In this document: in pieces, positions 47,845-56,163 of the stretch
Position numbering within the stretch: the stretch's first letter is position 1
Layout: each line of letters begins with the position of its first letter
Origin: Pseudooceanicola sediminis
GTDB taxonomy: Bacteria > Pseudomonadota > Alphaproteobacteria > Rhodobacterales > Rhodobacteraceae
DNA: 64,000 nt
Assembly: GCF_003575965.1 (NCBI RefSeq)
Contig: NZ_QWJJ01000007.1
Span: forward strand, 1 to 64,000
Direction of reading: 5' to 3'
Notes under the pieces: model-generated
Database searches by the model: none
The model's input: the letters and a program-made list of their open reading frames with translations, nothing else
Told to the model about the DNA's origin: nothing
Made by a program: the position numbers and the translations under genes

Positions 47845-49149
47845 TTATCCGAACATCGAATTGGGGATCAACAGGGCGATGCCGGGAAACAGGATGATCA
47901 GGATGATGCAGACGATCATTGCGATCAAAAAAGGCAGAACGCCGCGGAAAACAGTGGCCAAAGGCACGTTTTCGGCCACGTTTCGCACCACGAACACGTT
48001 CAGACCGACCGGTGGCGTGATCATGCCCATCTCGATCACGATCACGGCAATGACGCCGAACCAGATCGGATCGAAGCCGAGCGCCATGATCACCGGGTAG
48101 TAGATGGGCACCGTGATCACCAGCATTGCCAGGCCGTCGAGAAACATGCCGAGCACCACGTAGCTGAGCAGGATCACCAGCAGTGTGCCATAGGCACCGA
48201 TCCCGAAGGCGTTCAGTGCCGCGCCGAGCGCGTTGGGGATATCGGTCAGCGCCAGGAAGGGGTTGAGGACGTTGGCCCCGACGACGATCATGTAGAGCAT
48301 CGCCGTGGTGCGCACCGTATCCATCACCGCGCGGTTGAAACCGCCCAGCCTGATCGAACGCGTGGCGAAGGCGAGGATCACCGTCAGCGCCGCGCCGACA
48401 CCCGATGCCTCGACCGGGGTGAAGACGCCGAGGTAGATGCCGCCGATCGACACGATGATCACCGTCAGCAGCGGCAGCGCCGTCATCAGCGCCCGCATGC
48501 GCGCCGCAAAGGCGACCTTTTCGCCCTTGGGTCCCTGTGTCGGGTCGATCAGGGTGACGACCCAGATCGCGACGATGAACAGCGCCATCATCAGCGCACC
48601 GGGCAGCACACCGGCCATGAACAGGCGACCGATCGATTCCTCGGTCAGGATGGCATAGATCACGAAGCCCGTGGACGGCGGGATCAGAAAGCCCAGCGTG
48701 CCGCCTGCCGCGATCGAGCCGGTCGAGATGCCGTCACCGTAGCCCAGGCGTTTCATTTCGGGCAGCGCCACCTTGCCGATGGTGACGGCAGTGGCCACGG
48801 AGGAGCCGGAGACGGCCGAGAAGGCCGCGCAGCCCATGACCGAGGCTGTCGCCAGCCCGCCCCGGAACCGCCCGACCCAGGCGTAGGCCGCATCATAGAG
48901 GCCGCGGCTGAAGCCGGCCTCGGAGCTGACGTTGCCCAGCAGGATGAACATCGGGATGACGATCAGCGAGTAGTTTGCCACGCTGGAATAGGTCTCGGTC
49001 ATCATGATGGCGCCGGCGCGCCGCAGCCCGTCGATCCACCAGGTGCCGAAAAACCCGACCATCAGCATGGCAAAGGCAACGGGGGTGCGCAGGATCATCA
49101 GCCCGAACAGGGCGATGAACCCGAGGATTCCAATCGTCAGATCACTCAT
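47845..49149 (-). CDS. TRAP transporter large permease, DctM-type (first TRAP system)
   Basis: A 434-residue membrane protein with about 12 hydrophobic segments. Conserved DctM features: ASSEAGFSRGLYDAAYAWVG-like second loop, GCAAFSAVSGSSVATAVTIG, and FLIPPSTGFVIYAILTEESI. It carries the sodium-driven transport path of a TRAP importer for an organic acid. It overlaps the DctQ gene by eight bases. Last gene of dctP-Q-M on the minus strand. Confidence 0.9.
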   Translation of the reverse strand: MSDLTIGILGFIALFGLMILRTPVAFAMLMVGFFGTWWIDGLRRAGAIMMTETYSSVANYSLIVIPMFILLGNVSSEAGFSRGLYDAAYAWVGRFRGGLATASVMGCAAFSAVSGSSVATAVTIGKVALPEMKRLGYGDGISTGSIAAGGTLGFLIPPSTGFVIYAILTEESIGRLFMAGVLPGALMMALFIVAIWVVTLIDPTQGPKGEKVAFAARMRALMTALPLLTVIIVSIGGIYLGVFTPVEASGVGAALTVILAFATRSIRLGGFNRAVMDTVRTTAMLYMIVVGANVLNPFLALTDIPNALGAALNAFGIGAYGTLLVILLSYVVLGMFLDGLAMLVITVPIYYPVIMALGFDPIWFGVIAVIVIEMGMITPPVGLNVFVVRNVAENVPLATVFRGVLPFLIAMIVCIILIILFPGIALLIPNSMFG

Positions 49150-49657
49150 CTACAGGTCTTCCCGAAGCCAGAATATCAATAAGCTGAATGACGAAGACGA
49201 CGATGCACAGGCCCATGCCCGCCGCGATCAGGCCGTAGAACGGCCAGATCGGCAGGGCCAGCATGTTGGTCGCATCGCCGAATTCACGCGCATCCAGCAT
49301 CTTTGCCCAGGCGCGGTCCACCATGTAGTAGAGCACGACCAGAGACAGCGCGCGGGTCACCACATCGCCGGTAAAGCGCCCGACGCGCCCGATCAGGCGG
49401 TCAAAGATATCGGCCCGCACATGCTGGCCCGAGGCGGTCGTATAGGGCAGCGCCAGCATGGTCAGCGCCACGGCATTCAGCTGCACAATCTCATTGAGCC
49501 CAAGGATCGGGGTGGCAAAAAAGTACCGTCCCGCCACGCCGGCGGAAATGACGGCGACCATCGACAGCAGCAATAACCCTGCGACAACGGACAGAACGAG
49601 GGTCGTCCTGTCGGTGATCACCGACAGGACACGAACGGCTTGGGCGGCACGGCTCAC
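49142..49657 (-). CDS. TRAP transporter small permease, DctQ-type (first TRAP system)
   Basis: A 171-residue protein with four membrane spans. The family stretch is VAGRYFFATPILGLNEIVQL followed by GQHVRADIF. It bridges the binding protein and the large permease. It starts four bases after the dctP stop. Codons 10-18 encode a perfect 26-base DNA palindrome (49605-49630), an unusual feature in coding sequence. Confidence 0.88.
   Translation of the reverse strand: MSRAAQAVRVLSVITDRTTLVLSVVAGLLLLSMVAVISAGVAGRYFFATPILGLNEIVQLNAVALTMLALPYTTASGQHVRADIFDRLIGRVGRFTGDVVTRALSLVVLYYMVDRAWAKMLDAREFGDATNMLALPIWPFYGLIAAGMGLCIVVFVIQLIDILASGRPVDE
49605..49630. repeat. Perfect 26-bp palindrome inside the dctQ coding region
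   Basis: The half-site GTCCTGTCGGTGA (49605-49617) is followed directly by its exact reverse complement up to 49630. The centre is TGATCA. It lies close to the 5' end of the DctQ gene, about 30-55 bases into the reading frame, and encodes VLSVITDR. It could fold as a hairpin in mRNA or bind a dimeric protein. Confidence 0.85.
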
Positions 49658-49661
49658 CTGG

Positions 49662-50651
49662 TTACTCGCCTTTCAGCGCGTCGACCACGGCCTGCGCATC
49701 CACACCTTCGGCGGCGACATCCGCGATGACCGTCGGCACGATGCTTTCGGACGCGGCGTTGAAGGCGGCCAGGGCGTCACCTTCGGGGGTGATCACCTCG
49801 TGACCCTCCATCTCGGCAAACGAGGCGATGCCTTTTTCAGCAACCGTCAGCTGGGTTTGCTGGCCAAGAAGCGAGGCCTCCTTGCCCGCCTCCAGAACCG
49901 CCTGCTGGTCCTCGTCCGACAGCGCGCGGAAGGCATCGCGGTTCATCACGATGAAGAAGGGCGAATTCGTGCTCTCGATCCCGACGGTCAGGTACTTGGC
50001 CACTTCGCCCAGCTTGAACGCGTTGACGCCAGTGCCGTCGATCAGGGCCGCGTCGATGACGCCGGTCTGCATCGCGTTGTAAATGTCGGATACCGGCATC
50101 GACACCGGGGTCGCACCCCATGCCTCGACCATCAGGCCGGTGCTGCGCGAGGGGACGCGGATCTTCAGGCCCTTGACGTCGTCGAGGCTGCGCACGGCGG
50201 TGTCGCGGCTGAACAGATAGTTCTTGGCCGAGGACCAGAGCGCCACCAGCTGCACGCGACGGTATTCGGATTTGAACAGGTCGATATTGTCCCAGATGGT
50301 CTGGGTGCCCGTGGCCTCGTCCAGCACGCCGGGCAATTCGGCCAGCAACGTGACCGGAAAGGTCGAGGCAGTGTAGCCCGGCAGGCTGACGGCCAGATCC
50401 GCGACACCATCCAGCGCGCGCGAATATTGCTCGACCGGGCCCGCGCCCAGTTCGCCGCCGTTGTACAGGCGCACGGTCACGTCACCGCCAGACTTTTCCG
50501 CGACCATATCGGCAAAAGGCTGAAAGGTGCCTGCCGTGTAGGGGTGGCCACCGGCCAGGAAGTTGGCGAATTTCAGTTCCTCGGCGGACGCGGCCGCGCC
50601 TGCCAGACCAAGGGCGACCGTCGCCGCCGTGATCGTCTTGATGATACCCAT
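49662..50651 (-). CDS. TRAP transporter substrate-binding protein, DctP-type (first TRAP system)
   Basis: A 329-residue periplasmic protein with a Sec signal (MGIIKTITAATVALGLAGAA, cleaved after ASAEE). Family features: GGELGAGPVEQYSRALDGVA, GLKIRVPSRSTGLMVEAWGA with the Arg that binds the substrate carboxylate, and YNAMQTGVIDAALIDG. It captures an organic acid for DctQM; the ligand is unknown. First gene of the minus-strand operon, divergent from a LysR gene with a 278-base control region. Confidence 0.9.
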   Translation of the reverse strand: MGIIKTITAATVALGLAGAAASAEELKFANFLAGGHPYTAGTFQPFADMVAEKSGGDVTVRLYNGGELGAGPVEQYSRALDGVADLAVSLPGYTASTFPVTLLAELPGVLDEATGTQTIWDNIDLFKSEYRRVQLVALWSSAKNYLFSRDTAVRSLDDVKGLKIRVPSRSTGLMVEAWGATPVSMPVSDIYNAMQTGVIDAALIDGTGVNAFKLGEVAKYLTVGIESTNSPFFIVMNRDAFRALSDEDQQAVLEAGKEASLLGQQTQLTVAEKGIASFAEMEGHEVITPEGDALAAFNAASESIVPTVIADVAAEGVDAQAVVDALKGE

Positions 50652-50732
50652 GAGTTCCTCCCGAAGTGTGCCAGGGCGATCCGGCCAGTTACCGAAACAT
50701 CCCTGCTTGAAATCTCGTCTCTGCTGAGGGCG

Positions 50733-50767
50733 TGGCCGCAGTGGCGGCTCTTCACCACGCGCGGCCA
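50733..50767 (-). promoter_or_regulatory. Long hairpin in the dctP 5' region
   Basis: TGGCCGC (50733-50739) pairs with GCGGCCA (50761-50767), and inside it GTGG pairs with CCAC. It lies about 80-115 bases upstream of the dctP start. It may be a leader structure or the remnant of a terminator; no T run is seen. Confidence 0.3.
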
Positions 50768-50857
50768 GTCCAGAGGTGTCCGTGATCCAAGCCGCCTTGC
50801 GCCCGGATCATGTCCGTCCTTCCCCCACGGACTGCGTCCTCAGTGACTGGGGACTAT

Positions 50858-50874
50858 ACAAAGGTTAGTCTTGT
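50858..50874. promoter_or_regulatory. Candidate LysR box between dctP and lysR
   Basis: ACAA-N9-TTGT in an AT-richer patch, a T-N11-A-like dyad, about 55 bases upstream of the LysR start and 210 upstream of dctP. It is a plausible binding site for the divergent LysR regulator. The arms are short, so the call is weak. Confidence 0.35.
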
Positions 50875-50900
50875 GGACAATTTATGCTGAATGGACATGG

Positions 50901-50918
50901 CGTTCAGAAAACTGAACG
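50901..50918. promoter_or_regulatory. Inverted repeat just before the LysR start
   Basis: CGTTCAG and CTGAACG form a perfect seven-base inverted repeat around AAAA, ending 11 bases before the chosen ATG at 50930. Its position suggests autoregulation by the LysR protein or control of translation. It also argues against the in-frame ATG at 50891, which would place it in coding sequence. Confidence 0.5.
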
Positions 50919-50929
50919 ATGGAGGGGCG

Positions 50930-51823
50930 ATGAAGTGGAATATCGACGACGTGCCGGTCTTTTTGGCGGTGGTGGAAAAGAACGGGATCTCGGCGGCGGC
51001 CCGGGCACTGGATATGCCGAAATCCACGGTCTCCGCTGCACTTACGCGGCTTGAGCAGGCTCTGGGCCTGCGCCTGATCGACCGGAATTCGCGCAACCTG
51101 CGCGTGACGGGCGAAGGCGAGACGTTCCATCGGCAGGCTGTTCTGATCATGGAACAGGTCCGCGAAACCGACGCGGCGATGGCCGGGCTGACCTCGGTTC
51201 CGTCGGGTCGCCTTGTCGTCGCCCTGCCCCCGGCCTTCTGCCAGGAGCGCGTTGCGCCCCACCTGGCAGAGTTCCGGCGCGAGAATTCGCAGGTCGAGCT
51301 TGAGCTGATCGTGACGAGTCGCGGCGTCGACATGGTGCGTGAACAGATCGACGTAGCCATCGTCGTGGGCCCGCAGAACGACAGCGACCTGATCTCGAAA
51401 TTCCTGGTGTCCGGTCCGCTGCTCTGGGTGACGACGCCGGCGTACCTGGCCGCGCAGGGGGTCGATGCCGATCTGCGCGATCCGCTGCCGCATGTGCATA
51501 TCTGCGAAAAGCGGTATGGCCAGCGCCGGATGCCGGTTCAGCGCGACGGTGTCATGGGCGAGATCGACCTGTCGCATGGCATTACCCACGTCAACGATCC
51601 GCTCGTGGTCCGCAGTGCCGTTCTGAACGGGGCGGGCATTTCGCCGCTGCCCGAAATCTACTGTCAGGGTCCGCTGCAAGACGGGTCGCTGATCGAGGTC
51701 TGTCGCAACGTCGCCTTTGATCCGGCGGCGGCCAAGCTGTCGGTCGTCTATCCCAGCCGTCGCCTGATGTCGCCGAAGGTGCGGGTTTTCCTGGACTTCC
51801 TCGACAGGATCAGCCGGATCTAG
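50930..51823 (+). CDS. LysR-family transcriptional regulator
   Basis: A 297-residue LysR regulator. The helix-turn-helix is DVPVFLAVVEKNGISAAARA and MPKSTVSAALTRLE; the effector domain starts at SGRLVVALPPAF. ATG at 50930 has GGAGGGG upstream. It is divergent from the first TRAP operon, which is its likely target. Its last 14 bases overlap the end of the convergent DUF1537 kinase gene. Confidence 0.87.
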   Translation: MKWNIDDVPVFLAVVEKNGISAAARALDMPKSTVSAALTRLEQALGLRLIDRNSRNLRVTGEGETFHRQAVLIMEQVRETDAAMAGLTSVPSGRLVVALPPAFCQERVAPHLAEFRRENSQVELELIVTSRGVDMVREQIDVAIVVGPQNDSDLISKFLVSGPLLWVTTPAYLAAQGVDADLRDPLPHVHICEKRYGQRRMPVQRDGVMGEIDLSHGITHVNDPLVVRSAVLNGAGISPLPEIYCQGPLQDGSLIEVCRNVAFDPAAAKLSVVYPSRRLMSPKVRVFLDFLDRISRI

Positions 51824-53063
51824 CCTGCGACCCCTCGTCAGCGGCCAGTGCGGCAAAGGCGTTGAACAGACCGTCTTCGCCCATCTGACCGCCCTTCAGC
51901 ATCAGGCGCATCCCGTCCAGCGCCGCGTCGCGGTGAACCGCACGGCACAGCCCGACCCCCGGCGCAATCGGCGCCAGATAGTCGATCGCGGTCATGTTCA
52001 GCGCCGCGCAGATCCGGCTTGAGGTATCGCCCCCCGCAATGCCCAACCAGCCGACCGGATGCCGGGCGACGACCCGGGCCAGCAGCGCACTGGACAGCGC
52101 CGCAAGGCGTTCGGGCGGCATGGCATAATCGCTCTGCGGATCCAGATGCAGCAGAACCGGCGCGCCCTGCCCCAGCATCGCAGCGGCCTGCGCCTCGACC
52201 GCGCCGCCGCCGCGCAACGCCTCTGCCGTCACCTCCAGCCGGGAAAAGCGGCCTGCGGCAGCAACCTGAGCCCGCGTCAGGGCCGACCGGCTGCCCGCGA
52301 ACACCAGCACGTTCCGGTTCGGCGGGGCCACCTCCGTCACCGGCACGGGCGAACGCTCGACTGCTTCCCAGGTCAGTGCCTCGGCCACGGAACTGGACCC
52401 GATCAGCAATTGCCGCCCCCCCCGCAGCACCAGCGCCGCGCCGATCCTGCGAATATGTTCCTGTGACACGGCGTCCAGGAACACCTGTGCCTGACCGCTG
52501 AGCGCCGCTTGCAGATCTCCGATCTGCGGCGCACCGATCAGATGCAGACCAGTCAGCCCCTGCGCGGCCAGATGTCGCGTCAGATCCGCCTCATGCATGG
52601 GTGTGACCGGGTGGTCGCGCATGATGGGATGCCGGTCGATGCGATAGACCACGCCATCCGGTCCACGTGCAAACAGGGTGCCGAACACGGCGTAACGCCC
52701 CAGGCTCGGCTGCCCACCGATCACGGCCAGCAGGTCCGGGCGAAATGCCTCTTGCAAGGCGCGCGCCGCCGCGCCGATCGACCCGATATCGGGGTGGCTG
52801 TCAAAGGTCGAACAGACCTTCAGATGCACCTGCGACGGGTGCAGGGCCGCCAGCGATGGCCAGAACCCCGCGATTTCGCGCCGCGCCTCGTCCGGCCCGA
52901 TCGCCCGCAACGCGGTGGCCAGACCGACAACCTCCAACCCCTCCGCCTCGGCGGCGCTCGGAGGTTTTAGGAACAGCCGCGCCCGCCAGCCCGCACGCGC
53001 AAAGGTCGCCAGGGTATCCGAGGCCCCGGTAAAATCATCTCCGATAAAGACGACCGGCCCCAC
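51810..53063 (-). CDS. Four-carbon acid sugar kinase family protein (DUF1537), OiaK-like
   Basis: A 417-residue ATP-dependent sugar-acid kinase. The N-terminal DUF1537 domain begins with VVFIGDDFTGASDTLATFA (the DDFTG motif). The C-terminal nucleotide-binding domain contains GIAGGDTSSRICAALN. Members phosphorylate erythronate/threonate-type acids or 3-oxo-isoapionate. The immediately upstream RuBisCO-like gene favours an OiaK-type role on 3-oxo-isoapionate. The GTG at 53063 is taken as the start because it lies three bases after the upstream stop and directly before the conserved start. The open frame to 53336 is a shadow. It overlaps the LysR gene by 14 bases at its end. Confidence 0.82.
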   Translation of the reverse strand: MGPVVFIGDDFTGASDTLATFARAGWRARLFLKPPSAAEAEGLEVVGLATALRAIGPDEARREIAGFWPSLAALHPSQVHLKVCSTFDSHPDIGSIGAAARALQEAFRPDLLAVIGGQPSLGRYAVFGTLFARGPDGVVYRIDRHPIMRDHPVTPMHEADLTRHLAAQGLTGLHLIGAPQIGDLQAALSGQAQVFLDAVSQEHIRRIGAALVLRGGRQLLIGSSSVAEALTWEAVERSPVPVTEVAPPNRNVLVFAGSRSALTRAQVAAAGRFSRLEVTAEALRGGGAVEAQAAAMLGQGAPVLLHLDPQSDYAMPPERLAALSSALLARVVARHPVGWLGIAGGDTSSRICAALNMTAIDYLAPIAPGVGLCRAVHRDAALDGMRLMLKGGQMGEDGLFNAFAALAADEGSQARSG

Positions 53064-53065
53064 GG

Positions 53066-54331
53066 TCAGTGCCCCCCGAAAAAGCCGATGGCCGCCGCCA
53101 GCGCAGGTCGGGTTTTTGCCGCCTCGTGCAATGTCAGCCCCTCCTGCGCCGCCGCATAGGCATCGCGCAGGCTGTCGATCCCCGCCTCCGGCCCGTCTGG
53201 ATGCGCCAGGATGCCGCCCCCACACATGAACATCAGATCCGGGCTCTGCGCCGCCTCCAGCGTCACCGGCAAGGTGCCCGCCCATTGGCCGGAGGAAAAC
53301 GCTGGCATCACCCGATCGTCGGGTCCATCCGCGCACAGCGGTTGCAAACAGGCCCGCGCCGCCTCGGTCACCTCCTCCACACTGTCGACGAACTTGCCGC
53401 CGATGCCATGCACGTGCATGTGGTCGATCCCCGCCAGCCGGTAAAGCGTGTGATAGGCCTGAAACCCCATCCCCAGCCGGGGATGCCGGCTCATCGCGCC
53501 AAAACCGTTTCGATGTGCATGGATGGCCAGCGGCGTATGGGCGCGCAGCGTCTCCATCCCCGACAGGCCGACCCAGTTCATGCTGGCCATGACGCAGGAC
53601 CCGCCCTCGGCCGCCACCAGATCGGCATGGCGGCGCATCGCATCCACCTCGTCACTGATGTTGAAGGCCATCATGACCTGCCGCCCCGTGGCCTCGCGCC
53701 ACTTGCGGATCACGGCCATGACAGCGGGCACACGTTCGGCCAGTGGCGCCCAATCGGGATTGGCGCACACCTCGTCATCCTTGATGAAATCGACGCCCGC
53801 CGCACAGAGGCGATCCACCAGCGCGGCAATCTCTGCACTGCGCAACCCCACGTTCGGCTTGATGATCGTGCCAAAGATCGGCCGGCCCTGCACGCCCGTG
53901 CTGGCCCGCGTCCCCGCTATGCCCTGCCGGGGCAGCGCATAGCGCGTGCGATAGCTGGCCGGGATCTCCAGCGCGACCAGCTTCAGCCCCGTCACCTCCC
54001 CGATATCATAGAGGTTGCCCGAAACGGTCGCCGCCAGGGTCGCAAGGTTTCGCCCGATATTGCCCGTGGGAAAGGCGATGCGCACGCGCGCGAAGCGCCA
54101 AGGCCCGCAGGCCTGCGCCCGTTGCAGAAAGGCCGAATCCAGTGTCGGCGCGCCCGCCTCGCCCAGCACCTCGACCGACAGCACCTCGGCGGCGGATCGC
54201 GCGCGCACCTCATCCGTTTCGCCCGCGACGCGCACGAACGTGCCGCTGGATTGCTCGCCCGCCATCATCGCCGCGACGCGCGCCACATCGACCGGCGTTT
54301 CGACCAGGTACTCCGCGATGACCCGTTCCAT
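53066..54331 (-). CDS. RuBisCO-like protein (form IV, OiaX/OiaC-like)
   Basis: A 421-residue RuBisCO large-chain homologue. The active-site blocks are recognisable: K158 in GTIIKPNVGL (second Lys of KPK replaced by Asn), the metal triad K184-D185-D186-E187 in DFIKDDE, H271/H273-R274 in IHAHRNGFG, Lys in HVHGIGGKF, and MCGGGILAHPDG. Retention of the carbamylated-Lys motif with loss of the second KPK lysine fits a decarboxylase/transcarboxylase-type RuBisCO-like protein rather than CO2 fixation. Together with the DUF1537 kinase it suggests 3-oxo-isoapionate-4-phosphate processing. It starts 5 bases after the VOC gene. Confidence 0.88.
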   Translation of the reverse strand: MERVIAEYLVETPVDVARVAAMMAGEQSSGTFVRVAGETDEVRARSAAEVLSVEVLGEAGAPTLDSAFLQRAQACGPWRFARVRIAFPTGNIGRNLATLAATVSGNLYDIGEVTGLKLVALEIPASYRTRYALPRQGIAGTRASTGVQGRPIFGTIIKPNVGLRSAEIAALVDRLCAAGVDFIKDDEVCANPDWAPLAERVPAVMAVIRKWREATGRQVMMAFNISDEVDAMRRHADLVAAEGGSCVMASMNWVGLSGMETLRAHTPLAIHAHRNGFGAMSRHPRLGMGFQAYHTLYRLAGIDHMHVHGIGGKFVDSVEEVTEAARACLQPLCADGPDDRVMPAFSSGQWAGTLPVTLEAAQSPDLMFMCGGGILAHPDGPEAGIDSLRDAYAAAQEGLTLHEAAKTRPALAAAIGFFGGH

Positions 54332-54335
54332 GCGC

Positions 54336-54875
54336 TTACAGCTTGCTCAGGTCAGGAAAGGGGCGCACCGGGTCGGTGCCGTCCCAGCCCACGCTTGCGT
54401 CACGGATCATGTCGAACATCGTGCCCTTTGGCCCCAAAACCTCGGACAGTTCGATCACCGTGCCGGGGTGATGTTCTTCGGCAAAGTAAGCGAACCGCCC
54501 GTTCACACCGACCTCGCCCGACATTTTCAGGGTAAAGCCCCGGTCCAGCATCATTTGCAGGTCGGCCTCGTAGGTCTTTGTCCAGAAGGCAACATGCTGC
54601 AAACCGCGCAGACCCCTGGCCATGAAATCGCGATACATCGAGGGCACGTCGTTGCGGCACTGGATCAGCTCGACCTGCATCGCCCCGGAATTGGCCAGCG
54701 CGACCGAATTGTGCGGCTGATAGCTTTGCCCGTCATAGAGGTAATTCTCGATGGGAACCTGCGGGTTATAGAACCACGGGCCAACGCCCATGACCTCGGA
54801 CCAGTGCTTCATGCCCGCCTCGATATCGTCGACGACGTAGCCGAGCTGTCGGATCGGACCCAGAAAAGTGCTCAT
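54336..54875 (-). CDS. VOC (glyoxalase/bleomycin-resistance) family protein
   Basis: A 179-residue two-module VOC protein. Module 1 starts at IRQLGYVVDDIEAGMKHW and module 2 at GLQHVAFWTKTYEADLQMML. Candidate metal ligands are E69, H94 and E142 (VIELSE); the first ligand position, often His, is Gln10. VOC enzymes isomerise, cleave or oxygenate substrates through an enediolate on a divalent metal. Between TRAP and RuBisCO-like genes, an isomerase or epimerase acting on the imported sugar acid is plausible. No close functional family can be named. Confidence 0.75.
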   Translation of the reverse strand: MSTFLGPIRQLGYVVDDIEAGMKHWSEVMGVGPWFYNPQVPIENYLYDGQSYQPHNSVALANSGAMQVELIQCRNDVPSMYRDFMARGLRGLQHVAFWTKTYEADLQMMLDRGFTLKMSGEVGVNGRFAYFAEEHHPGTVIELSEVLGPKGTMFDMIRDASVGWDGTDPVRPFPDLSKL

Positions 54876-54885
54876 GTCAGCAGCC

Positions 54886-56163
54886 TCATTGCATCAGGTG
54901 ATTGGGCAGCCACGTCGACAGGGCCGGAACGGCCGAGACCACGACAAGGGCCACCAGAAGGGGAATGAAAAATGGCATCACGCCACGAATGACGGTGCCG
55001 ATCGGCATCTTCGTGATGATCGAGATCATGTAGAGGCTCATCCCCACCGGCGGCGTCAGCAGCCCGATCATCAGGTTCAGCACAAAGACGATGCCCAGTT
55101 GCAGCGGGTCGACCCCGGCCTGCACCAGCGCCGGCGCGATGATCGGGGCAACGATCAGGATAGCGGCGATGCTCTCCAGAAACATTCCCACGGCCAGCAG
55201 CAGGATATTGACCAGCAACAGCAGCAGCAGCGGATTGTCGGTAAGGCTCAGCAAAAAGGCACTGGCCTTCATCGGCACCATGTCCAGCGTCAGCACCCAG
55301 GCAAACAGCGCCGCCGCCGCCACGATGAACAGGATGTTCGCCGTCGCCTCGACCGTCTCGCGCAGCGCCAGCATCACGCGGCGGATGCTCAGCGTACGAT
55401 ACAGGCCAAAGCCGATCACCAGCGCATAGGCAACAGTCACACCCGCCACCTCGGTCGGTCCGAAATATCCGCTCATCAAGCCGCCGATCAACAGGACGGG
55501 GGCCATCAGCGCCGGAAAGGACACCACGAATTTCTTGGCCACATCAATCGGTTTCGGGCGGATCGTGTCGCGCGGCAGCCCCTTGACGCGGGCGACGATG
55601 GCGACCTGCACCATCAGCAGAACCGTCAGCAGCAGCGCCGGCACGATCCCGGCCAGCAGCAGCTTGACCGCGCTGACATTGGCGACGCTGGCGTAGATGA
55701 TGATCGGGATCGAGGGCGGAAAGATCGGCCCGATGGTCGCTGCCGCCACGGTCAGCCCGGCGGCAAAATCCTCTCGGTAGCCCTGCTTTTTCATCTGGTC
55801 GATCTGGATCTTGCCGAGCGCCCCGATATCGGCCAGCGCCGCGCCCGAGATGCCGGAAAAGATCAGGCTGACAAAGATGCTGACCTGCGCCAGCGCGCCG
55901 CGAAACCGCCCGAAGATCATCCGCACCAGATCGAACAGATGCGTTGTCACCCCCATCGCGTTCAGCAGGCTGGCCGCCAGGATGAACAGCGGCACCGCCA
56001 ACAGGGGCGAACTGTCCAGCGCGTTCAGGCTGCGCTGCGCCAGCACCGACACCGGCAGGCCTTCGGTGATGATCACCACCGCCGACGGCAGCGCCAGCGC
56101 CACGGCCACCGGCGCGCCCAGGACCAGCAGCCCCAGGAACAAGGTCAAGAGAAGCAGGCTCAT
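54886..56163 (-). CDS. TRAP transporter large permease, DctM-type (second TRAP system)
   Basis: A 425-residue membrane protein with about 12 spans. DctM signatures: FSGISGAALADIGALGKIQI, GPIFPPSIPIIIYASVANVS and LNLMIGLLTPPVGMSLYMIS. ATG at 56163 overlaps the DctQ stop by four bases (ATGA); the frame open to 56352 is a shadow of DctQ. It imports an organic or sugar acid with the DctPQ partners. It is followed after ten bases by the VOC gene. Confidence 0.9.
   Translation of the reverse strand: MSLLLLTLFLGLLVLGAPVAVALALPSAVVIITEGLPVSVLAQRSLNALDSSPLLAVPLFILAASLLNAMGVTTHLFDLVRMIFGRFRGALAQVSIFVSLIFSGISGAALADIGALGKIQIDQMKKQGYREDFAAGLTVAAATIGPIFPPSIPIIIYASVANVSAVKLLLAGIVPALLLTVLLMVQVAIVARVKGLPRDTIRPKPIDVAKKFVVSFPALMAPVLLIGGLMSGYFGPTEVAGVTVAYALVIGFGLYRTLSIRRVMLALRETVEATANILFIVAAAALFAWVLTLDMVPMKASAFLLSLTDNPLLLLLLVNILLLAVGMFLESIAAILIVAPIIAPALVQAGVDPLQLGIVFVLNLMIGLLTPPVGMSLYMISIITKMPIGTVIRGVMPFFIPLLVALVVVSAVPALSTWLPNHLMQ

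Noticed and set aside
47031..47897. An open frame of 288 codons running past the end of the aldehyde dehydrogenase gene
   Set aside because: It is an out-of-frame shadow of the dehydrogenase that continues into GC-rich intergenic sequence with hairpins. It has no family features.
53066..54331. A carbon-fixing RuBisCO
   Set aside because: The second KPK lysine is Asn, the chain is short, and no small subunit or phosphoribulokinase gene is nearby. The kinase neighbour is DUF1537.
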